Positions 25,631 through 35,006 of a stretch of 64,000 nucleotides of DNA are shown here, in pieces. Under the pieces are notes generated by a model. The model saw nothing but the letters and a program-made list of their open reading frames with translations, ran no database searches and was not told where the DNA came from. Every line of letters begins with the position of its first letter. The stretch's first letter is position 1. This DNA is from Nocardioides silvaticus (lineage in GTDB: Bacteria; Actinomycetota; Actinomycetes; Propionibacteriales; Nocardioidaceae). The stretch spans positions 124,001 through 188,000 of the forward strand of contig NZ_QGDD01000006.1 of the NCBI RefSeq assembly GCF_003160695.1, in the 5' to 3' direction. The translations under genes and the position numbers were made by a program.

Positions 25631-26958
25631 CGTCCGCGGCGGCGTACGTGCAGCGCGCCGAGGCAGCCTGGAGCTGGGTCCTCCGGCAGGTCCGGTGGGA
25701 CTCCGAGGGTCCGTGGATCCCCGAGTCGGTGGTGCTGGACGGTCCGCGCGCGACCGAACCGCCCGAGCTGCGGACCGGGCTGCACAGCGGCATCGGAGGA
25801 CTCGCGCTCGTGCTCGCCGAGATCCGCCTCGGTCGGGACTGGACCGGCGAGGAAGCCGAGCTGGCGGCCGGCATCGCGAGCCAGGTCCGCGCGCGGACGG
25901 CGACGGAGACGGAGGTGTCGTACTTCGACGGGTTGGTCAGTGCGCTGACCGTCCTGCTGGCACTCGGAGAGCCAGGAGCCGACGCGGTCGTCGCGCGGCT
26001 GCTCGAGCTGGCCACCGGCGACGGCTGGGCGACGCCCTGGGCCGGCCCGCCGACGTACTCCGACGACGCGCGCATCAACGACGTCACCCTCGGCACCGCG
26101 GGTGTGCTCCTCGGCGCGGTGTGGGCGCTGCGCGTCGGCGTGCCGGGATCGGCGGACCTCGCGAGCTGCGCGGCCGGCGTCCTGCTGCGCGAGGCGGAGG
26201 AGACCGAGCACGGGCCCCGCTGGCTGTTCGTGCCGCGCCGCTTCCGCGAGACGCCGCCGACGGAGATGCCGGGCTGGTCTCACGGCCAGGCCGGGATCAC
26301 GGCCGCGCTCGCCGTGGCCGGCGCCGTCCTCGACCGGCACGACCTGCGCGACGCGGCCCGCGGTGGTGCGGAGCGGCTGGTCGCGATCGGCGAGCACGCC
26401 GACGGGACGTTCGTCGTACCCCGCTACGTGCCGCAGCTCCCCAGTGGCGACGACCCGGTCTCCTTCGGCTGGTGCCACGGCGCCGCCGGCACCGCGCAGG
26501 TCTTCCCCGCCCTGGAGCTCGCCGGCGTCGACGACGTCGCCGGCCGCTCGCCCCACGCGTGGGGCGCCGCGGCCTGGTTGGCGGTGCGGTCGTCCGGACT
26601 GCCCGAGCGGCTGGAGCCCGGGTTCTGGGACAACGACGGTCGCTGCTGCGGCACGGCCGGCGTCGGCGACCTCGCCCTCGACCGCTGGCAGCGGTACGGC
26701 GACGAGGAGGACCTCCGGTTCGCGAGGATCCTGGGCGACGCCCTCGTCGCCAGGGCGTGCGGCGACGACGAGCACCGCTGGTGGCAGTTCGTCGAGCACC
26801 GGGCCGAGCAGCCGCTGCTGGACCCGGGCGTCGGGTGGATGCAGGGCGCGGCCGGCATCGCGGCCTACCTGTTCCGGCTCGGACGGGTGCTCGAGGAGGG
26901 CCCGGACGCGTCCGCGGTCCAGCGCACGGACAGCTGGTGGGCGGTGCGGCCGGCCTAG
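25627..26958 (+). CDS. LanC-like zinc protein coupled to arsC
   Basis: A 443-residue (alpha/alpha) toroid protein of the lanthionine-cyclase superfamily. Zinc ligands are seen at C283 (FGWCHGAAGT) and C340-C341 (GRCCGTAGVGD). The CCG motif replaces the usual CHG, giving three cysteine ligands as in ProcM-type cyclases. An earlier repeat motif SHGQAGI is also present. No precursor peptide, dehydratase or protease gene is nearby. The TTG at 25627 overlaps the arsC stop (TTGA), so it is translationally coupled to arsenate reduction; GTG at 25648 is an alternative start. A role as a thiol-transfer enzyme, as proposed for eukaryotic LanCL proteins, is possible but unproven. Confidence 0.82.
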   Translation: MTSAAAYVQRAEAAWSWVLRQVRWDSEGPWIPESVVLDGPRATEPPELRTGLHSGIGGLALVLAEIRLGRDWTGEEAELAAGIASQVRARTATETEVSYFDGLVSALTVLLALGEPGADAVVARLLELATGDGWATPWAGPPTYSDDARINDVTLGTAGVLLGAVWALRVGVPGSADLASCAAGVLLREAEETEHGPRWLFVPRRFRETPPTEMPGWSHGQAGITAALAVAGAVLDRHDLRDAARGGAERLVAIGEHADGTFVVPRYVPQLPSGDDPVSFGWCHGAAGTAQVFPALELAGVDDVAGRSPHAWGAAAWLAVRSSGLPERLEPGFWDNDGRCCGTAGVGDLALDRWQRYGDEEDLRFARILGDALVARACGDDEHRWWQFVEHRAEQPLLDPGVGWMQGAAGIAAYLFRLGRVLEEGPDASAVQRTDSWWAVRPA

Positions 26959-27593
26959 CCGACCGGCGGGAAGCAGCGGGCGAACGTACGTCGAGCCGCC
27001 GCCGGGCCCTCGATCGTCAGTCGGTCGGCCAGGGCTCGGGGGTCGGTGCCGCGGCTCAGCTCGAAGAGCGCAGCAGCGCTGCCGGTGATCGTGAGGTCCG
27101 GCGACTGGGAGGTGTCGGCGCGACGCAGCCGGCCGTCCCGGAGCTCGAGCCAGTGCTCCTCCCCGTCGAGCACGAACCGCACGCGGAGGTCGATCCCCGC
27201 GGCAGCCACGGGGTCGAAGAGTGCGCCGGCGCCGCCGTACACCGCCATCAGCGGGCGGACCTCGCCCTCCTCGGCCGTCGCCAGGTAGGGCATCCCGAAC
27301 CGCGCGATCTCGCGCAGCACCGGGCGGATCCGGGTGCCGGCGCGGGTCAGGCCGTAGACCGTGCGCGCCGCGGGCGCGGGGAGCTCGCGCTTCTCGACCA
27401 GCCCGTGCTCCTCCAGCGACCGCAGCCGGTCGGTCAGCAGGTTGGTGGCGATGCCGGGGAGGCCGGCCTTGAGGTCGGTGAACCGCCGCTCGCCGAAGGA
27501 GAGCTCGCGCAGCACCAGCAGCGCCCACCGGTCGCCGACCATGTCGAGCGCGGTCGCGATCGTGCAGTACTGCTCGTAGCTCTTCGTGGGCAC
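26955..27593 (-). CDS. HxlR-family winged-helix regulator with SCP2-like C-terminal domain
   Basis: A 212-residue regulator. Residues about 1-110 are an HxlR winged helix (YEQYCTIATALDMVGDRWALLVLRELSFGERRF with the sensor-type Cys near residue 9). The C-terminal about 90 residues resemble a sterol-carrier-2-like fold (RFVLDGEEHWLELRDGRL, LTITGSAAALFELSRG). It is divergent from an MFS exporter and probably represses it. GTG at 27593 is supported by a leaderless promoter. It overlaps the LanC-like gene by four bases tail to tail. Confidence 0.87.
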   Translation of the reverse strand: MPTKSYEQYCTIATALDMVGDRWALLVLRELSFGERRFTDLKAGLPGIATNLLTDRLRSLEEHGLVEKRELPAPAARTVYGLTRAGTRIRPVLREIARFGMPYLATAEEGEVRPLMAVYGGAGALFDPVAAAGIDLRVRFVLDGEEHWLELRDGRLRRADTSQSPDLTITGSAAALFELSRGTDPRALADRLTIEGPAAARRTFARCFPPVG

Positions 27594-27599
27594 GGCGCC

Positions 27600-27605
27600 A
27601 TTCTA
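27600..27605 (-). promoter_or_regulatory. -10 element of the HxlR gene
   Basis: On the minus strand TAGAAT followed by six bases and GTG, a leaderless arrangement. Confidence 0.55.
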
Positions 27606-27662
27606 CTGTGCAAGTGCTTGTGATTTGAAACTAAGTGGTTGTTTTTATAAACCGGTCGTCGC

Positions 27663-27668
27663 TAGGGT
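27663..27668 (+). promoter_or_regulatory. -10 element of the MFS exporter at 27676
   Basis: TAGGGT followed by seven bases and ATG. The AT-rich stretch just upstream (27630-27655, with GGTT and AAACC ends) is a candidate operator for the divergent HxlR protein. Confidence 0.5.
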
Positions 27669-27675
27669 GCTCGCC

Positions 27676-29136
27676 ATGTCCTCCGTCCCTCCCGACGCGC
27701 CACCGGTCGACCCGCCCCCAGCGGTGCAGCCGTACGCCGTCCTCGGCATCGCCTCGCTCGCGTCGTTCATGGTCTTCCTCGACACCCAGGTGCTGTTCGT
27801 CGCGTTCGACGACATGCGCGCCTCTTTCCCGGAGGTGTCGTTCGCGGCCATGTCGTGGACGCTGTCGGCCTACACGATCGCGCTCGCCGCGCTGCTCGTC
27901 CCGGCGGGCCGGATGGCCGACCGGTTCGGGCGGAAGCGGACGTTCCTGGCCGGGCTGGTCGCCTTCACCCTGGCGTCGTTGCTCTGCGCGGTCGCCACCA
28001 CGCCGGCGCTGCTGGTGCTCTTCCGCGTGCTGCAGGCGGTCGGCGCGGCGGCGCTGGTGCCGGCGTCGCTGGCGATCGTGCTGTCGGTCTTCCCGACGTC
28101 CAAGGTGCCGGCCGCCGTCGCCATCTGGGGCGCGATCGCCGCCCTCGCCGCCGCGATCGGCCCGACGATCGGCGGCCTCCTCGTCGACGGGTGGGGCTGG
28201 CGCGCGGTGTTCCTCGTCAACCTGCCGGTGGGCGCGCTGGCGCTGGTGCTCGCGGCCCGCGCGGTGCCGGAGTCGCGCGAGGTCGCGCGGACCCGGTTCC
28301 CGGACCCGGTGGGGATCCTGCTGCTGACCGGCGCGCTCAGCCTGCTCGCGCTCGGCATCGTGCAGAGCGACCAGTGGGAGTGGGTCTCGGCGCGGACCAT
28401 CGGTGCGTTGGTGGCCGGGCTGGTCGTCCTCGCGGTCTTCGTCGTCCGCACCCTCCGCCACCCGCACCCTGCGCTCGACCTGACGCTCTTCGGAGCGCGG
28501 TCCTTCAGGTGGGCCAACATCGCGACCGCGGCCTTCACGATCGGCTTCACCGCCATGTTCTTCGCCCAGGTCATCTTCCTGACCGAGGTGTGGGGCTACA
28601 GCATCGTGAAGACCGGCGTGGCGATGATGCCGGGCCCGGTGGTCGTGATGGTGCTGGCGCCGTACTTCGGCCGGCTCGCCGGCCGGGTCGGGCAACGGAC
28701 GCTGCTGGTGCCGGGCGGCCTCGTCTACGCCGCGTCCGGCGTCTGGCTGATCAGCCAGGTCGAGGTGACGCCCCACTACGCCAGCCAGATGCTGCCGGGC
28801 GCGCTGCTCGCCGGCCTCGGCGTCGCGCTGGTGATCCCGCACCTGACCAGCGCCGCCGTCCAGGGCCTGCCCGCCGACCAGCTCGCCGCCGGGTCCGCGG
28901 TCAACCAGGCCACCCGGCAGCTCGGCGCGACGTTCGGGGTCGCGCTGACCGTTGCGCTGCTGGGGTCGGTCACGCCGGCGACCGTTCTCGACGCCTTCCA
29001 CGAGGTCTGGTGGATGCTCGTGGTCTGCGGCGTGCTGACCTCCGCCGCAGCGCTGGCGCTGCCACGCGCCGCCCGTGCCCCCGCCCCCGCTCCCACTCTG
29101 GAGCCTGCCGTCGCACCGATCGGAGAAGCCGCATGA
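27676..29136 (+). CDS. MFS multidrug exporter, DHA2 type
   Basis: A 486-residue, 14-helix DHA2 exporter. Helix 1 carries LASFMVFLDTQVLFVAFDDM, and motif A is at GRMADRFGRKRTF. A Pro/Ala-rich tail ends the protein. It is divergent from the HxlR regulator and overlaps the thioesterase gene by four bases (ATGA). Substrate unknown; drug or lipid-like compounds are typical for the family. Confidence 0.88.
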   Translation: MSSVPPDAPPVDPPPAVQPYAVLGIASLASFMVFLDTQVLFVAFDDMRASFPEVSFAAMSWTLSAYTIALAALLVPAGRMADRFGRKRTFLAGLVAFTLASLLCAVATTPALLVLFRVLQAVGAAALVPASLAIVLSVFPTSKVPAAVAIWGAIAALAAAIGPTIGGLLVDGWGWRAVFLVNLPVGALALVLAARAVPESREVARTRFPDPVGILLLTGALSLLALGIVQSDQWEWVSARTIGALVAGLVVLAVFVVRTLRHPHPALDLTLFGARSFRWANIATAAFTIGFTAMFFAQVIFLTEVWGYSIVKTGVAMMPGPVVVMVLAPYFGRLAGRVGQRTLLVPGGLVYAASGVWLISQVEVTPHYASQMLPGALLAGLGVALVIPHLTSAAVQGLPADQLAAGSAVNQATRQLGATFGVALTVALLGSVTPATVLDAFHEVWWMLVVCGVLTSAAALALPRAARAPAPAPTLEPAVAPIGEAA

Positions 29137-29579
29137 CCCTCACCGGAGAAGACCTGGCCCGCATGACCGGGCTCGAGACCATGCGCGCCGTCGCCGCCGG
29201 GGAGCTGCCCCCGCCGACCATCGCCCTGCTGCTGGGCATGGCGCCGGTGGAGGTCGACGAGGGTCTCGCCGTGTTCGAGATGACGCCGGACGAGCGGATG
29301 ATGAACCCGATCGGCTCCGTGCACGGCGGCATCGCTGCGACCCTGCTCGACTCCTGCATGGGCTGCGCGGTGCACACGACGCTCGAGCCCGGGCAGGGCT
29401 ACACGACCGCCCAGCTCAACCTCCACTACCTGCGGGCGATGCAGCCCGGCATGGGAAAGGTCCGGGCGACCGGCACCGTCGTCCACCGCGGCCGGCGGCA
29501 GAGCACCGCCGAGGGCAAGCTGTACGACGCCGAGGGCCGGCTGATCGCGCACGGCACGACGACCTGCCTGATCCTCTAG
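29133..29579 (+). CDS. PaaI-type hotdog thioesterase
   Basis: A 148-residue hotdog-fold acyl-CoA thioesterase. The PaaI signature is seen in NPIGSVHGGIAATLLDSCMGCAVHT, with TTAQLNLHYLRAM and the final GRLIAHGTTTCLIL. It is translationally coupled to the exporter. Hydrolysis of aryl- or acyl-CoA is expected; the specific substrate is unknown. Confidence 0.87.
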   Translation: MTLTGEDLARMTGLETMRAVAAGELPPPTIALLLGMAPVEVDEGLAVFEMTPDERMMNPIGSVHGGIAATLLDSCMGCAVHTTLEPGQGYTTAQLNLHYLRAMQPGMGKVRATGTVVHRGRRQSTAEGKLYDAEGRLIAHGTTTCLIL

Positions 29580-29640
29580 GTCTCGACAGGCTCGACCAGC
29601 GGCGGGGCTCGACCAGCGGTGGGGCTCGAGCACCAGAACC
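29580..29640 (+). repeat. GGTCTCGACAGGCTCGACC repeat cluster before glcB
   Basis: GTCTCGACAGGCTCGACCAG followed by two shorter copies of GGGGCTCGACCAGCGG, starting one base after the thioesterase stop. The same 19-base core occurs in the uricase gene. Confidence 0.7.
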
Positions 29641-29663
29641 GCGCGGCATCTCGACCGACCTCC

Positions 29664-29669
29664 TAGTCT
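29664..29669 (+). promoter_or_regulatory. -10 element of glcB
   Basis: TAGTCT, six bases before the ATG at 29676, with no ribosome binding site; fits a leaderless transcript. Confidence 0.55.
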
Positions 29670-29675
29670 GTCCAG

Positions 29676-31841
29676 ATGCCGCAGCGGATCGAGGTCGAAG
29701 GGCTCCAGGTCGCCGACGAGCTGCACGCGTTCGTGCGGGACGAGGCGCTGCCGGGATCGGGCCTCGAGGAGGGCGCCTTCTGGAGCGGGGTGGCGGCGAT
29801 CCTCGCCGAGCTGACGCCGCGCAACCGCGCGCTGCTCGAGCGTCGCGAGGAGCTGCAACGTCAGCTGGACGAGTGGCACACCAGCAACCCCGGCCCGGTC
29901 CGTGACCAGCCGGCCTACCTGCGGATGCTCCGCGAGATCGGCTACCTCGTCGAGGAGCCCGAGCCGTTCGAGATCGAGACCCGCGACGTCGACGACGAGG
30001 TCGCCGTCCAGGCCGGCCCGCAGCTCGTCGTACCCGTGCTCAACGCGCGGTTCGCCGCCAACGCCGCCAACGCCCGGTGGGGCTCGCTCTACGACGCGCT
30101 CTACGGCACCGACGTGCTGCCGGAGGACGACGGCTGCGAGCGCGGCACGTCCTACAACCCGCGCCGCGGCGCCCGGGTCGTCGCCCGCGCCCGCGCGTTC
30201 CTCGACGCCCACTTCCCGCTCGCCGACGGCAGCCACGCCGACGTGACCGGCTACGCGATCCAGGGCGGGGCGCTGACGCCGACGCTGGCCGACCCGTCGC
30301 AGCTGGTCGGGTGGCGCGGCGACCTGGCCGCACCCGAGGGCGTGCTGCTGGAGCACCACGGGCTGCACGTGGAGATCCAGGTCGACCGCGACCACCCGAT
30401 CGGCAGGGACGACGCCGCCGGGGTGAAGGACCTGCTGGTCGAGGCGGCGGTCTCCACGATCATGGACCTCGAGGACTCGGTCGCCGCCGTCGACACCGCC
30501 GACAAGGTCGCGGCCTACCGCAACTGGCTCTCCCTCAACCAGGGCACGCTCAGCGTGCAGGTCACCAAGGACGGCACGTCGTTCGCGAGGACGCTCGCAC
30601 CCGACCGCGAGTACGACGGACCGGCCGGCCCGGTCGTCCTCCCCGGCCGCTCGCTGCTCTTCGTGCGCCAGGTCGGGCACCTGATGACCACGGACGCGAT
30701 CCTCGACGCGGACGGCCGGGAGGTGCCCGAAGGGATCCTCGATGCCGTGATGACCGCGCTCTGCAGCCTGCCCGACCTCCAGGGTCGCGGGGCGCTGCGC
30801 AACTCGCGCACCGGGTCGATGTACGCCGTCAAGCCGAAGATGCACGGCCCCGACGAGGTCGCGTTCACCAACGACCTGTTCGCGCGGGTGGAGGACCTGC
30901 TCGGGCTCGACCGCGGCGCCATCAAGCTCGGCATCATGGACGAGGAGCGGCGGACGTCGGCCAACCTCGCCGCCTGCATCCACGCCGCCCGCGGCCGGGT
31001 CGCCTTCATCAACACCGGCTTCCTCGACCGCACCGGGGACGAGCTGCACACCTCCATGCTCGGCGGACCGATGGTGCGCAAGGGCGACATGAAGGCCCAG
31101 TCCTGGATCCATGCCTACGAGGACCGGAACGTCGACATCGGCCTCGCCTGCGGCTTCCGCGGCCGGGCCCAGATCGGCAAGGGCATGTGGGCGATGCCCG
31201 ACGAGATGGCCGCCATGCTCGAGCAGAAGGTCGGCCACCCCGAGGCCGGTGCGAGCTGCGCCTGGGTGCCGTCGCCGACGGCGGCGACGCTGCACGCGCT
31301 GCACTACCACCAGGTTGACGTGGCCGCGCGGCAGCGCGAGCTCGCAGCCCGACCGACCGGCCGCGCCACGCTCGAGCAGCTGCTGACGGTGCCGATCGCC
31401 GACCCTGCGGAGCAGTCGCGGTGGTCGGCCGACGATCGCCGGGCCGAGCTCGACAACAACCTGCAGGGGATCCTCGGCTACGTGAAGCGCTGGATCGACG
31501 ACGGCATCGGCTGCTCGAAGGTGCCCGACATCCGAGGCACCGCGCTGATGGAGGACCGCGCGACCTGCCGGATCTCCAGCCAGCACGTCGCGAACTGGCT
31601 GCACCACGGCATCGTCACCCTCGAGGAGGTCGAGGAGGCGCTCCGCCGGATGGCCGACGTCGTCGACGAGCAGCAGTCCCGGCAGGACGGACCGGGCTAC
31701 CGGCCGATGGGCCCGTCGTACGACGGCGAGGCGTTCCGCGCCGCCCGTGCGCTGGTCCTCGAGGGCCGCTCGCAGCCGTCCGGCTACACCGAACCGATCC
31801 TGCACCGCAGCCGGCGGGCGAAGAAGGCGGAGCCCGCGTGA
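29676..31841 (+). CDS. glcB: Malate synthase G
   Basis: Condenses glyoxylate with acetyl-CoA to malate. At 721 residues it has the isoform-G length. Visible landmarks are [30 protein letters not shown] with metal-binding acid residues, [33 protein letters not shown] and [14 protein letters not shown]. It heads a three-gene unit (glcB, DUF6986, allE), the third gene being a ureide enzyme. The glyoxylate used is therefore probably that from allantoin breakdown rather than the isocitrate shunt. The DUF6986 gene overlaps its stop by four bases (GTGA). Confidence 0.96.
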   Translation: MPQRIEVEGLQVADELHAFVRDEALPGSGLEEGAFWSGVAAILAELTPRNRALLERREELQRQLDEWHTSNPGPVRDQPAYLRMLREIGYLVEEPEPFEIETRDVDDEVAVQAGPQLVVPVLNARFAANAANARWGSLYDALYGTDVLPEDDGCERGTSYNPRRGARVVARARAFLDAHFPLADGSHADVTGYAIQGGALTPTLADPSQLVGWRGDLAAPEGVLLEHHGLHVEIQVDRDHPIGRDDAAGVKDLLVEAAVSTIMDLEDSVAAVDTADKVAAYRNWLSLNQGTLSVQVTKDGTSFARTLAPDREYDGPAGPVVLPGRSLLFVRQVGHLMTTDAILDADGREVPEGILDAVMTALCSLPDLQGRGALRNSRTGSMYAVKPKMHGPDEVAFTNDLFARVEDLLGLDRGAIKLGIMDEERRTSANLAACIHAARGRVAFINTGFLDRTGDELHTSMLGGPMVRKGDMKAQSWIHAYEDRNVDIGLACGFRGRAQIGKGMWAMPDEMAAMLEQKVGHPEAGASCAWVPSPTAATLHALHYHQVDVAARQRELAARPTGRATLEQLLTVPIADPAEQSRWSADDRRAELDNNLQGILGYVKRWIDDGIGCSKVPDIRGTALMEDRATCRISSQHVANWLHHGIVTLEEVEEALRRMADVVDEQQSRQDGPGYRPMGPSYDGEAFRAARALVLEGRSQPSGYTEPILHRSRRAKKAEPA

Positions 31842-33070
31842 CGACACCTGAAGACCTCGCGATCGGGGTGGTCCAGCGGCTCGACGAGCTGCTGGCGACC
31901 GCCGACGCCGAGCTCGCGGCGGGCTACCCGGGGGAGCGGCCCGGGCGCCAGCCGGTGCACACCGTCTACGTCCCGGCAGACCGGTACGACGCCCACGTGG
32001 TGCCGTCGTACGGCGCCGCGGCGCTCTGGCTGCTGGACGAGCACGCCCCGGCCTTCGACGCGCTCGTGGGCGATCCGGACGTCGTCGCGCGCGTCCGCGC
32101 CAAGCTGACGACCGAACCGGTCGAGGACCTCCGGGTCGACTTCGAGGACGGCTACGTCGGGAGGAGCGACGTCGAGGAGGACGAGGACGTCGTGCTGGCC
32201 GCTCGGGCGCTCGCGGAGAGCCAGCAGGCACGGATGGCCGCGCCGTTCGGAGGCATCCGCATCAAGTGCTTCGAAGCGGCCACGCGCCGGCGGTCGATCC
32301 GCACGCTGACCGCCTTCCTGTCGGCGTTCCGCGAGCACGACGGCGACCTCGACGGCTGGGTCGTCACGCTGCCCAAGGTCACCCGCGTGGAGCAGGTCGA
32401 GGCGATGGTCGAGACCTGCGCGCGGCTCGAGCAGGGCCTCGGCCTCGCCGAGGGGGAGCTGCGGTTCGAGATCCAGGTCGAGACGCCGCAGTCGATCATC
32501 GGCGCCGACGGCACCGCCCCGATCGCCCGGATGGTGCACGCCGGCGGCGAGCGGCTGACCGGCCTCCACTTCGGCACCTACGACTACTCCGCGTCGTGCG
32601 GGATCGCCGCGGAGTACCAGGCGCTCGACCACGCCGCGACCGACCACGCGAAGCTGGTGATGCAAGCGGCGGCCGCCGGCACCGGCGTCCGGCTGAGCGA
32701 CGGGTCGACGAACATCCTTCCCGTGGGCGGGGAGCGCGAGGTCGTCGCGGCGTGGGAGAACCACCTCCGCCTGGTGCGCCGCTCGCTCGAGCGCGGCTTC
32801 TACCAGGGGTGGGACCTCCACCCGGGTCAGCTCCCGACCCGCTTCGCCGCGACGTACGCCTTCTACCGCGATGCCCTGCCGAGCGCCCTCGAGCGGCTCG
32901 CCGCCTACACCCAACAGACCATGGGCGGCATCGCCGACGAGCCGGCGACGGCGCGGGCGCTGGCGTCGTACGTCCTGCGCGGCGTGCAGAGCGGCGCCGT
33001 CGACGAGGCCGAGGTCGAGGCGGGCGCGGGTCTCGGGTCGGACCGGCTGACACAACTCACAACGCGGTGA
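31838..33070 (+). CDS. DUF6986 protein, HpcH/HpaI aldolase-like
   Basis: A 410-residue protein with a TIM-barrel look of the HpcH/HpaI, citrate-lyase-beta and malate-synthase superfamily. [22 protein letters not shown] and [13 protein letters not shown] carry acidic residues in metal-site positions, and [17 protein letters not shown] resembles the catalytic barrel strand. It is coupled to glcB and precedes allE, a context that suggests a carbon-carbon or ureide lyase reaction making or using glyoxylate. The reaction is not established. Confidence 0.78.
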   Translation: MTTPEDLAIGVVQRLDELLATADAELAAGYPGERPGRQPVHTVYVPADRYDAHVVPSYGAAALWLLDEHAPAFDALVGDPDVVARVRAKLTTEPVEDLRVDFEDGYVGRSDVEEDEDVVLAARALAESQQARMAAPFGGIRIKCFEAATRRRSIRTLTAFLSAFREHDGDLDGWVVTLPKVTRVEQVEAMVETCARLEQGLGLAEGELRFEIQVETPQSIIGADGTAPIARMVHAGGERLTGLHFGTYDYSASCGIAAEYQALDHAATDHAKLVMQAAAAGTGVRLSDGSTNILPVGGEREVVAAWENHLRLVRRSLERGFYQGWDLHPGQLPTRFAATYAFYRDALPSALERLAAYTQQTMGGIADEPATARALASYVLRGVQSGAVDEAEVEAGAGLGSDRLTQLTTR

Positions 33071-33083
33071 ACCAGGAGAGCTG

Positions 33084-33899
33084 ATGAGCTATCACGTCCC
33101 CCGAGGAGGACTGCCGCCGCAGTCCGCGCTCACGACCGACCGGGCGCGGTTCACCGAGGCGTACGCCGTCATCCCGGCCCGCACCCTCAGCGACATCACC
33201 GCCTCGCGGCTGCCGCACTGGGAGCAGACCCGGCTGTGGGTGCTCGCGCGCCCGCTCTCGGGGTTCGCGGAGACGTTCAGCCAGTACGTCGTCGAGGTCG
33301 CGGCGGGCGGCGGCAACACCGACGTCGAGGACGAGGTCGACGCCGAGGCGGTGCTGTTCGTCGTCGACGGGTCGCTGACGTTGAACCTCGACGGGACGGA
33401 GCACGCGTTGGGCCCCGGGTCCTACGTCTACCTCCCGCCGGCGACGCCCTGGGCACTGCGCAACCACAGCGACGCGACCGCCACTTTCCACTGGATCCGC
33501 AAGGCCTACCAGCGCGTCGACGGCATCGACGTGCCGGAGCCGTTCGTCACCCGCGAGCAGGACGTCGACGCGATCCCGATGCCCGACACCGACGGGGCGT
33601 GGGCGACGACGCGGTTCGTCGACCAGGCCGACCTGCGCCACGACATGCACGTCAACATCGTCACCTTCGAGCCCGGCGGCGCCATCCCGTTCCCGGAGAC
33701 CCACGTCATGGAGCACGGCCTCTACGTCCTGGAGGGCAAGGCCGTCTACCTCCTCAACGAGGACTGGGTCGAGGTCGAGGCCGGTGACTTCATGTGGCTG
33801 CGCGCGTTCTGCCCGCAGGCCTGCTACGCCGGCGGCCCGGGGCAGTTCCGGTACCTGCTCTACAAGGACGTCAACCGCCACGTGGGGCTGACCCTCTAG
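33084..33899 (+). CDS. allE: (S)-ureidoglycine aminohydrolase
   Basis: Bicupin enzyme of ureide catabolism that converts (S)-ureidoglycine to (S)-ureidoglycolate and ammonia, 271 residues. Two cupin domains are visible, the second with the metal and substrate residues in GAIPFPETHVMEHGLYVLEGKAVY and a terminal GQFRYLLYKDVNRH. AGGAGAG precedes the ATG. Its substrate comes from allantoate amidohydrolase (AllC), whose gene is not in the window. Confidence 0.92.
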   Translation: MSYHVPRGGLPPQSALTTDRARFTEAYAVIPARTLSDITASRLPHWEQTRLWVLARPLSGFAETFSQYVVEVAAGGGNTDVEDEVDAEAVLFVVDGSLTLNLDGTEHALGPGSYVYLPPATPWALRNHSDATATFHWIRKAYQRVDGIDVPEPFVTREQDVDAIPMPDTDGAWATTRFVDQADLRHDMHVNIVTFEPGGAIPFPETHVMEHGLYVLEGKAVYLLNEDWVEVEAGDFMWLRAFCPQACYAGGPGQFRYLLYKDVNRHVGLTL

Positions 33900-34048
33900 C
33901 TCCCGTCCGAGGACGGCGCGGCGCGTCGGCGCGAAGAACTGCCAGATTCCGTCGAGTCCCCGCCACCCCCGCGCAGCCCGGCAACAAAGCCGTCGCCCGC
34001 TGTCGTTGCGCCCCCATAGGGTCCCGACCGGACAGGAGGCGGCAGCTG

Positions 34049-34972
34049 ATGGACACACGAGCACGGGCCGGGTTGGTCGTCGTCGCGCTCCTGATCGTCT
34101 ACGTCGTCTGGGGCTCGACCTACCTCGGCATCCGCATCGTCGTCGAGGAGATGCCGCCGCTGGTCGGCATGGGCACCCGGTTCGTCGCCGCCGGGCTGCT
34201 CCTGGGCGGGCTGCTGGCTCTTCGCGGCGTCGACCTCCGGGTCAGCCGCGCGCAGCTGGCCGGCGCGGCGGTGCTGGGGCTGCTGCTGCCCTTCCTCGGC
34301 AACGGGATGGTCGCCATCGGCGAGGAGATGGGCACGCCCAGCGGTGTCGCCGCACTCCTCGTGGCGGCCGTCCCGCTGTTCGTCACGGTCTACCGGATCG
34401 CCTCGGGCGACCGGCCGCGGACCTGGTCGGTGCTGGGTGTCCTGCTCGGCTTCGGAGGTCTCGCGTGGTTGGTGCTGGGCGGCCGCGACCAGGGCGACGT
34501 CCCGGTCGCCGGTGCGCTCATCGTCCTGATGGCGAGCGGCTTCTGGGCGTTCGGGTCCTGGGTGCAACCCCGGCTGACGCTGCCCGAGAACCCGTTCGTG
34601 CTGGCCGTCCACGAGATGTGGACCGGCGGCGTCCTGATGATCACGGTCGGCCTGGTCCGCGGCGAGCACTACGCGCCGCTGGAGTACGACGGACGCACCT
34701 GGCTGGCCTGGGCCTACCTGGTGGTGATCGGCTCGACGCTGGCGTTCAGCGCCTACGTGTGGGTGCTGTCGAACGCGCCGATCGGCCTGGTCTCGACCTA
34801 CGCCTACGTCAACCCGGTCGTCGCGGTCTTCCTCGGCTGGCTGATCCTCGAGGAGGCGATCACCAGCGCCGTCATCACCGGTGGCCTGGTCATCGTCGCG
34901 TCGGTCGCGATCGTCATCACGGTCGAGCGACCGCGCCGACCTGCCGACGAGCGCGAGCTCGACCCGGTCTGA
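34049..34972 (+). CDS. EamA/DMT-family transporter
   Basis: A 307-residue protein with ten predicted helices in two EamA repeats (VVWGSTYLGIRIVVEEMPPL in the first, YVVWGSTY-like strand; LVSTYAYVNPVVAVFLGWLILEE in the second). Members export amino acids, nucleosides or other metabolites. An AGGAGGCGG ribosome binding site precedes the ATG. It sits between ureide genes and a hypothetical gene, so purine-derived export is possible but only by association. Confidence 0.85.
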   Translation: MDTRARAGLVVVALLIVYVVWGSTYLGIRIVVEEMPPLVGMGTRFVAAGLLLGGLLALRGVDLRVSRAQLAGAAVLGLLLPFLGNGMVAIGEEMGTPSGVAALLVAAVPLFVTVYRIASGDRPRTWSVLGVLLGFGGLAWLVLGGRDQGDVPVAGALIVLMASGFWAFGSWVQPRLTLPENPFVLAVHEMWTGGVLMITVGLVRGEHYAPLEYDGRTWLAWAYLVVIGSTLAFSAYVWVLSNAPIGLVSTYAYVNPVVAVFLGWLILEEAITSAVITGGLVIVASVAIVITVERPRRPADERELDPV

Positions 34973-34994
34973 ACAACCTGTCGGGCTCGGCCGC

Positions 34995-35000
34995 TACGGT
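34995..35000 (+). promoter_or_regulatory. -10 element of the hypothetical gene at 35007
   Basis: TACGGT, six bases before the ATG at 35007; fits a leaderless transcript. Confidence 0.5.
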
Positions 35001-35006
35001 TCCTGC

